From: Manis javanica
Lineage: Eukaryota > Chordata > Mammalia > Pholidota > Manidae
Assembly (NCBI RefSeq): GCF_040802235.1
Contig: NC_133172.1
Coordinates: forward strand, 26,555,738-26,619,737
Reading direction: 5' to 3'
Length of the DNA stretch: 64,000 bases
Shown here: piece by piece, positions 58,864-64,000 of the stretch
Position numbering within the stretch: position 1 is the stretch's first letter
Layout: every line of letters begins with the position of its first letter
Notes under the pieces: model-generated
What the model was told of the DNA's origin: nothing
Databases searched by the model: none
Seen by the model: the letters and a program-made list of their open reading frames with translations, nothing else
Translations under genes and position numbers: made by a program

Positions 58864-59059
58864 TGAAAGGAAAGGAGCGATACACAGCAGCAATGCACGG
58901 GAGAATTCTGCTTTATTAGGGAAAGGTGCTGGGTTATATAGGAAGGGGCATGAGCTGATAAGAGATGTCACTTCTACGGGGCTGGTGGCTATTGGCTAGG
59001 TGCTGGGATTAGTGGGGGGCGAGGGGTGAGTTTGCCATCTTATGGATGGGGGCGCTTCA
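58864..59059 (-). repeat. ERV 5' LTR (196 bp)
   Basis: Begins TGAAGCGCCCCC and ends CTTTCCTTTCA on the - strand. CCAAT (58,995-58,991), TATATAA (about 58,940-58,934) and AATAAA (58,917-58,912) lie within about 85 bp, so U3, R and U5 are all present in a very short LTR. Confidence 0.93.
58912..58995 (-). promoter_or_regulatory. LTR promoter and poly(A) signal
   Basis: CCAAT box, TATA box and AATAAA in that order on the - strand. The TATA-AATAAA distance (~20 bp) is unusually small, implying a very short R region or cleavage near the U5 side. Confidence 0.75.
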
Positions 59060-59064
59060 CTCTC

Positions 59065-60905
59065 TACTTTTAGTCAACATAGTTCTGGAGGTCCTTGCCA
59101 CAGCAATTGGGCAACACAAAGAAATAAAGACCATCCAGGTTGGTAAGGAAGAAGTTAAACTGTCACTGTTGGCAGATGACATGATACTGTACATAAAAAA
59201 CCCTAAAGAATCCACTCTAAAACTACTAGATCTAATATCTGAATTCAGCAAAGTTGAAGGATACAAAGTTAATACACAGAAATCCATTACAATCCTACAT
59301 ACTAACAATGAACTGGCAGAAAGAGAAATCAGGAAAACATTTCCATTCACAATTGCATCAAAAAGAATAAAATACCTAGAATAAATCTAACCAAGGAAGT
59401 GAAAGACCTATACTCTGAAAACTACAAGAAATTCACAAGAGAAATTAAAGAAGATACCAATCAATCAAAACATATCCCATGCTGACAGACAGGAAGAATT
59501 TATAATGTTAAAATGGCCATCCTGCCTAAAGCAATGTACAGATTCCATGCAATTCCTATCAAAATACCAACAGCATTTTTCAATGAACTAGTGAAAATTT
59601 TTCTAAAATTCACATGGAACCACAAAAGACCCCGAATAGCCAAAGCAATCTTGAGAAGGAAGAATTAAGCTGGTGCTATTACGCTTCCGGACTTCAAGCT
59701 CTACTACAAAGCCACAGTAACCAAGATAATTCGGTACTGGCACAAGAACAGAACAATAGACCAATGGAACAGACTAGAGAGCCCAGATATAAGCCCAAGC
59801 ATATGTGGTCAATTAATACACGATAAAGGAGCTATGGACATACAATGGGGAAATGACAGCCTCTTCAACAACTGGTGTTGGCAAAACTGGACAGGTACAT
59901 GCAAGATAATGAAACTGGATTACTGTTTAACCCCACACACAAAAGTAAACTCAAAATGGATCAAAGATCTGAGTGTAAGTCATGAGACCATAAAACTCTT
60001 CAAAGACAGCATGGGCAAAAATCTTCTCACTATAACCATGAGCAACTTCTTCCTGAACGCATCTCCTCGGGCAAGGGAAAGAAAAGCAAAAATGAACAGG
60101 TGGGACTACATCAAACAAAAAAGCTTCTGTATGGGAAAGGACATCATCAACAGAACAAAAAGGAATCCTACACTATGGGAGAATATATTTGTAAATGACG
60201 TATCTGACAAGGTGTTAACATCCAAAATATATAAAGAACTCACATGCCTCAACACCCCAAAAGCAAAGAATCTGATTAAAAAATGGGCAGAGGATACGAA
60301 GAGACAATTCTCCAAAGAAATTCAGATGGCCAACAAACACATGAAAAGATGCTCCACATCACTAATCATCAGGGAAATGCAAATTAAAACCACAATGAGA
60401 TATCACCTCACAACAGTAAGGATGGCCAGCATTGAAAAGACTAAAAACAACAAATGCTGGTGGCAAGGATGCAGAGAAAGGGGAACCCTCCTTCACTGCT
60501 GGTGGGAATGTAAGGTAGTTCAACCATTGTGGAAAGCAATATGGAGGTTCCTCAAACAACTAAAAAGAGAAATACCATTTGACCAGGTAATCCCACTTCT
60601 TGTAATATACCCAAAGAATACAAATTCTCAGATTCAAAAAGACATATGCACTCCTATGTTTATTGCAGCACTATTTACAATAGCCAAGATATGGAAGCAA
60701 CCTAGGTGTCCAGCTGTTGATGAATGGATAAAGAAGATTTGGTAGATATACACAATGGAATACTATTCAGCCATAAGAAAGAAACAAAAGGAACAAATTC
60801 TACCATTTATAACAACATGGATGGATCTGGAGGATATTATCCTCAGTGAAATAAGCCAGGCAAAGAAAGACAAGTACAAAATGATTCCCCTCATTTGTGG
60901 AGTAT
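59065..60905 (+). pseudogene. L1 ORF2 C-terminal part (family A)
   Basis: Open to 59,384 with the RT catalytic region ([16 protein letters not shown]; the usual FADD reads LADD). Then a broken stretch, then 59,834-60,745 (303 codons) with the C-terminal domain and the Cys-rich element ([15 protein letters not shown]). A stop at 60,743-60,745 (TAG for the usual Tyr) precedes the last ~50 codons. Confidence 0.9.
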
Positions 60906-61264
60906 AACAATGAAGCAAAACTGAAGGAACAAAACACCAGCAGACTCACAATCTCTATGAAGGGACTAGAGGTTATCAAAGGGGAGGTGTGTGGGAGGGT
61001 AGGTGGGGAGGGAGGAAGAAGGGGATTGAGGGGTTTTATGTTTAGTACACATGGTGTGGGGGTTCACGGGGAAGACAGTGTAGCACAGAGAAGTCAAAAA
61101 GTGAATCTGTGGCATCTTACTATACTGATGCACAGTGACTGCAATGGGATATGGGTGGGGACTTGATGATACGGGTAAATGTAGTAACCACATTGTTTTT
61201 TCATGTGAAACCTTCATAAGAGTGTATGTCAATAATACCTTAATTTCAAGAAATAATAAAAAAA
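59065..61264 (+). mobile_element. Full-length L1 (family A), 3' part after the ERV
   Basis: Continues the RT exactly where 53,847 left off, minus the duplicated CTCTC (TACTTTTAGTCAACATAGTT). It includes the rest of ORF2, a 3' UTR (GGTGTGGGGGTTCACGGGG; TTTTTTCATGTGAAACC) and an A-rich end near 61,255-61,268. Confidence 0.92.
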
Positions 61265-61275
61265 AAATACTTCAC

Positions 61276-61995
61276 GTGAAATGTGGTACTGGTGCACATT
61301 TTGGGAAAATGGCTGGTTAAATTATGGGCACTACCCATTCCTAGTTGGTGTTTGAGGCTGAACTGTCAGCATTCAGGTCTTTCACATAGAATTGATTTGT
61401 GAGTGACAATACTCATCACCTTGTATCACCCAGTTCATGATTTTATTTAGACTCTGAATTGTATGTCTAGACGGTGAGAAGATCAGCTCTTTAAAATACG
61501 TAACCAGAGGAAATGCAGAACAGGCTGATAAGGGCCCTGGCATGCAAACAAATACCATGATAAAAATGCCCTCCCTATCAGGCCTCCCAAAGTTGCCTTT
61601 GTGCTAAAGGCAGACTCCCAGTGCTCTGTCTTCTGCCTTTGATAACATCTTTACAATGAACTTTTTCCTAAAGCCAGGCTGGGACAACCCACAGAGGTTG
61701 CAAAGATCCTGTTGCTTCTGTGTTTAAAAGCTTCTGAAATGTACAGAGCAAATTATCCTATCCTTACTTGTTCTCCTATTAAGACAGGTCTAGTGTCTCT
61801 CTCTCAGATGTATTTCTTTCCTGAGGTGGCTGGTTATTGAGAAACAGCTGCAGCCTTTGCTGGCAGTTTGAAGGTTTAGTAAAGGTCACAATCTAAAAGC
61901 AAATGACTGACTTTATTGAATTTAGCCTTTCTGATTTGGATTCTAAAATGTGGAATCAGAGCAGATCATTTGAGCTGCTTCCTCCATATAAACAT
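61276..61995. other. No recognisable feature
   Basis: Unique-looking sequence between the L1 end and the second ERV. No open frame of substance. Confidence 0.5.
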
Positions 61996-62320
61996 TTGTA
62001 AGTCCGGGGAGAGGAAATCCTGGGGCAAAATGCCTCTAAACACCAAAATCAGTCAAAGGGAAAAATAAAGTTTAAAAAATCTGTTTATTGCTTACACACC
62101 ACAGTCCGGGCCCTTCTCTCTTTCCTGCTCCAGCAGAAACAAAACTGCTACAGCTCCCCTGACCTCTCAGCTACAGAGAAGCCCTCTGTTGCCCAGGTAA
62201 TTACCCATTGATATGGAGATGAACTTCTCTCAACCCCTGAGGAATGATGCAAATGGACTAAAGTCATACTTCTCTCCACTCTTGAGTGCCTGTTGATATG
62301 CAAATGTACTAAAGCCAGGC
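61996..62320 (-). repeat. Second ERV, 3' LTR (end unresolved)
   Basis: Matches 63,676-63,940 (AATCAGTCAAAGGGA; TCTGTTGCCCAGGTAATTAC; GGAATGATGCAAATG). A ~47-bp segment (CTTCTCTC…GCAAATG…ACTAAAG) is duplicated at about 62,225-62,316. How far the LTR extends beyond is unclear, since the other copy runs off the window. Confidence 0.7.
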
Positions 62321-62422
62321 GAGATATTCTGGAAATATTACAATTTTACCCACAGGCCACCCTTCCAGAAATCTCACCTTACAATTTACTCATTCCCCCT
62401 CTTCCGACCAAACTAATGACAT

Positions 62423-62697
62423 ACAATAAAATCATGATAATCCTCAAGCCAGAGGACTCATCCTATACAGATTAAGTAAATGTACTTTACAGCACAATCC
62501 CTTACCAAGCACAAAATATGTTTCTCCACCTGTTTACTCATTCCTAACAGCCATGCTAGACTGCTCACAAAACTTTTACCAAACATTAGTCAAAGTCAAT
62601 CCTCTAAGATTTTTTTTCTTGACAACAGCAATACGATCATGATAATTCTCCAGACAGAGGATTCAACAAGGTTCAAAGTCCCATGCAGATTAAGTCC
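62423..62697. repeat. Internal direct repeat in second ERV
   Basis: AATAAAATCATGATAATCC…CAGAGGACTCA…CAGATTAAGT (62,423-62,477) recurs as AATACGATCATGATAATTC…CAGAGGATTCA…CAGATTAAGT (62,628-62,697), about 205 bp apart. Confidence 0.65.
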
Positions 62698-63171
62698 AAA
62701 GCTTGTCCATTCCAGCCATCACGTGGCAGCTGCAGTCAGGGTACACATCCAGGACACAAGGACTGTAGAAGTAAGTTGTGGGGGGCCACTTTGCTGTTTT
62801 TCCAGGACACATGAGGACAGCTTCCAGGCCTTTTCCCCAAAGTGCCAGAAGAGCCAGCCATTGCTGGTCCATGCGTCGAAATGCCAGGGCCATGTCCATT
62901 TGATTCCTAATTGCTGCACCCATCCTTGCAATGCACATCTAATAATGTGGGTACCTTACTCGCTCTCAATCACCGGCGACGGGCCATAGGCTGCAAAGAG
63001 ATGCTTTAGGTCCTTCTTGGTGGTTTGCTGATCTGCACAATGTGCAGGGCACTTCTTCCAGGCTCGGCTGACTTCTTCAAAGGTCAATGGCAAGCCCCAC
63101 CAATGGGCAACAAGCCCATATTGTCTTTGTCCCTGTGTGCAGCAAACGCTGATGTAGCTATTGGCCCACAT
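62690..63171 (-). pseudogene. Second ERV pol, integrase-region remnant
   Basis: Open pieces 63,171-62,956 and 62,938-62,690. The first has a WWGLPLTFEEVSRAWKKCPAH phrase, like the start of a retroviral integrase where an HHCC zinc finger and the CxxC pair lie. The second has no clear motif. The DDE core is not visible, so this is a fragment. Confidence 0.5.
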
Positions 63172-63224
63172 CAGTGGCAGGCTTTCCTTCTAGCCAGGGC
63201 ACCTGGGGCAATGCATCTGCTTCA

Positions 63225-63675
63225 TCATTCCCTGGGGAATGCAAAAGCAAATGGCCAGTCACATGATATACAGTAGATGTCTGTGCCACACCACTCCATG
63301 GCCTTTAGGTCCAGTCTCTCAGTTATCCCGTGATGGGACAGGTGTTTATTATCTTGGTCGGAGCTTTTCTGGCAATGGGCTCCGGGGTACATAGCAGCCA
63401 GTTGCTTCTCTAGCAAGATGTACTGGACCTCTGCTCCTTTCCACAGTTGTGACCAGGCTCCAGCCGGCAGCAGAAGCAGCAGCAGTGGCAAAATCAGTAG
63501 ACTTAGGCTCGGGCAATGGGCTGGGGTCGGCGCTTCCATGACCACATGAGTGTAGACACACTTCCCTTGGTGCGAGCGCCACTTCTTCCCATCATTTCTA
63601 GGGGCAGCCCTCCCAAAGGTCCTACCCATTGTAACAGATTTTGGGTTCAGAGGAATACTGCTAACTGCACCAAAT
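63225..63675 (-). pseudogene. Second ERV: leader joined in frame to pol RNase H-like remnant
   Basis: A 160-codon frame whose first part overlaps the LTR edge. Residues ~57-85 form a hydrophobic, signal-like stretch (SLSLLILPLLLLLLPAGAW); the next ~75 resemble the RT-RNase H connection (EVQYILLEKQLAAMY…). Only ~200 bp separate the putative PBS position from pol, so gag and most of pol were lost. Whether the hydrophobic stretch derives from env or is chance is open. Confidence 0.5.
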
Positions 63676-64000
63676 GTTAAGTCCAGGGAGAGGAAACGCA
63701 AGGGCAAAATGCCTCTAAAAACTGAAATCAGTCAAAGGGAGAAATAAAGTTTAAAACCCATTTATTGCTTACAAACTGTAGTACAGGCCCTTCTCTCTTT
63801 CCTGCTGCAGCAGAAACAAAACTGCTGACGCCCCCTTCACCTCTCAGGTACAATAAGCCCTCTGTTGCCCAGGTAATTACCCACTAATATGTAGATTAAC
63901 TTCTCTCCACCCCTGGGGAATGATGCAAATGCACTGAAGCTGTTGGTGCCCTCCCTGCCTCTGTCCTGCAGATAAGGGAGGGGACATGATGAGATATCAA
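63676..64000 (-). repeat. Second ERV, 5' LTR (partial, runs off window)
   Basis: Starts (its 3' border) at TGTTAAGTCCAGGGAG; AATAAA on the - strand at about 63,766-63,761. The adjacent internal sequence (- strand TTTGGTGCAGTTAGCAG) is where a PBS should be; its first bases fit a tRNA CCA end, but I cannot name the tRNA. Confidence 0.7.

Larger units (their letters stand above)
53843..59064 (-). mobile_element. Class I endogenous retrovirus with tRNA-Phe PBS, internally deleted
   Basis: A 5.2-kb provirus on the - strand with two LTRs (5' LTR 59,059-58,864; 3' LTR 54,041-53,848), a 5-bp TSD (CTCTC at 53,843-53,847 and 59,060-59,064), a PBS for tRNA-Phe, a polypurine tract, a gag start, RT and env. 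The capsid, nucleocapsid and protease region and the integrase are missing, and several frames are broken. By eye the LTRs differ at about 14-16 of 195 positions, so the insertion is not recent. The tRNA-Phe primer and overall layout resemble the ERV-F group of gammaretrovirus-like ERVs. Confidence 0.92.
61996..64000 (-). mobile_element. Second ERV, rearranged and cut by window edge
   Basis: Two related blocks in the same orientation start TGTAAGTCCGGGGAGAGG (61,996) and TGTTAAGTCCAGGGAGAGG (63,676) and share about 260-270 bp. They are read as the 3' and 5' LTRs of a - strand provirus. The internal 1.3 kb holds pol fragments (RNase H-like and integrase zinc-finger-like) but no gag or env that I can recognise. 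The 5' LTR continues past the window. Confidence 0.75.

Noticed and set aside
58251-58919. 222-codon + strand frame with repeated Arg/Gly-rich units
   Set aside because: It is antisense to the ERV leader and stays open only because the tandem unit is 81 bp, a multiple of three. It overlaps the PBS and LTR.

Overview
No intact host protein-coding gene, RNA gene or CRISPR array is visible in this 64 kb. It is repeat-dense DNA from a placental mammal (intergenic or intronic): many LINE-1 (L1) copies of several ages, two or more endogenous retroviruses (ERVs), MLT1-type MaLR LTRs, and old MIR and L2 elements. No primate Alu, rodent B1/B2 or typical carnivore/ruminant tRNA-SINE was recognised. The L1 3' ends and a recurring retroviral 'tail' look to me like those of pangolin (Pholidota) genomes. 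That is recollection, not a search result, so the species is uncertain.

Layout. 1-4,690: L1 on the + strand, cut by the window edge. 4,870-9,910: an ancient L1 split by two later insertions (6,430-7,497 and 8,218-9,322). 9,911-11,090: a weak fossil reading frame. 11,090-19,640: a very old L1 broken by an LTR-like block and by a younger L1 3' half. 19,640-33,486: the quietest part, with MLT1, MIR and L2 remnants, one 116-bp L1 insertion and long stretches with nothing recognisable. 33,487-37,535: a piece of retroviral tail fused directly to L1 ORF2, followed by a second short L1 3' end (37,641-38,140). 39,756-48,416: a composite element on the - strand, made of a full-length L1 with a tandem-monomer 5' UTR and a retroviral env/LTR tail at its 3' end; the whole unit is flanked by a 14-bp target-site duplication (TSD) inside a split MIR. 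49,739-61,264: a second full-length L1 (+ strand, different 5' UTR and 3' UTR) interrupted at 53,848-59,059 by an internally deleted class I ERV on the - strand with a tRNA-Phe primer-binding site. 61,996-64,000: a second, more rearranged ERV whose 5' LTR runs off the window.

How the parts relate. The main story is retroelement stratigraphy. L1 supplied the enzymes that copied most of the insertions, and ERVs landed in L1s. The most unusual theme is a retroviral env-LTR 3' tail present three times, each time joined to L1 sequence in a different way: downstream of a full-length L1, upstream of an L1 3' end, and upstream of L1 ORF2. Every L1 and ERV reading frame seen is broken by stops, frameshifts or deletions.
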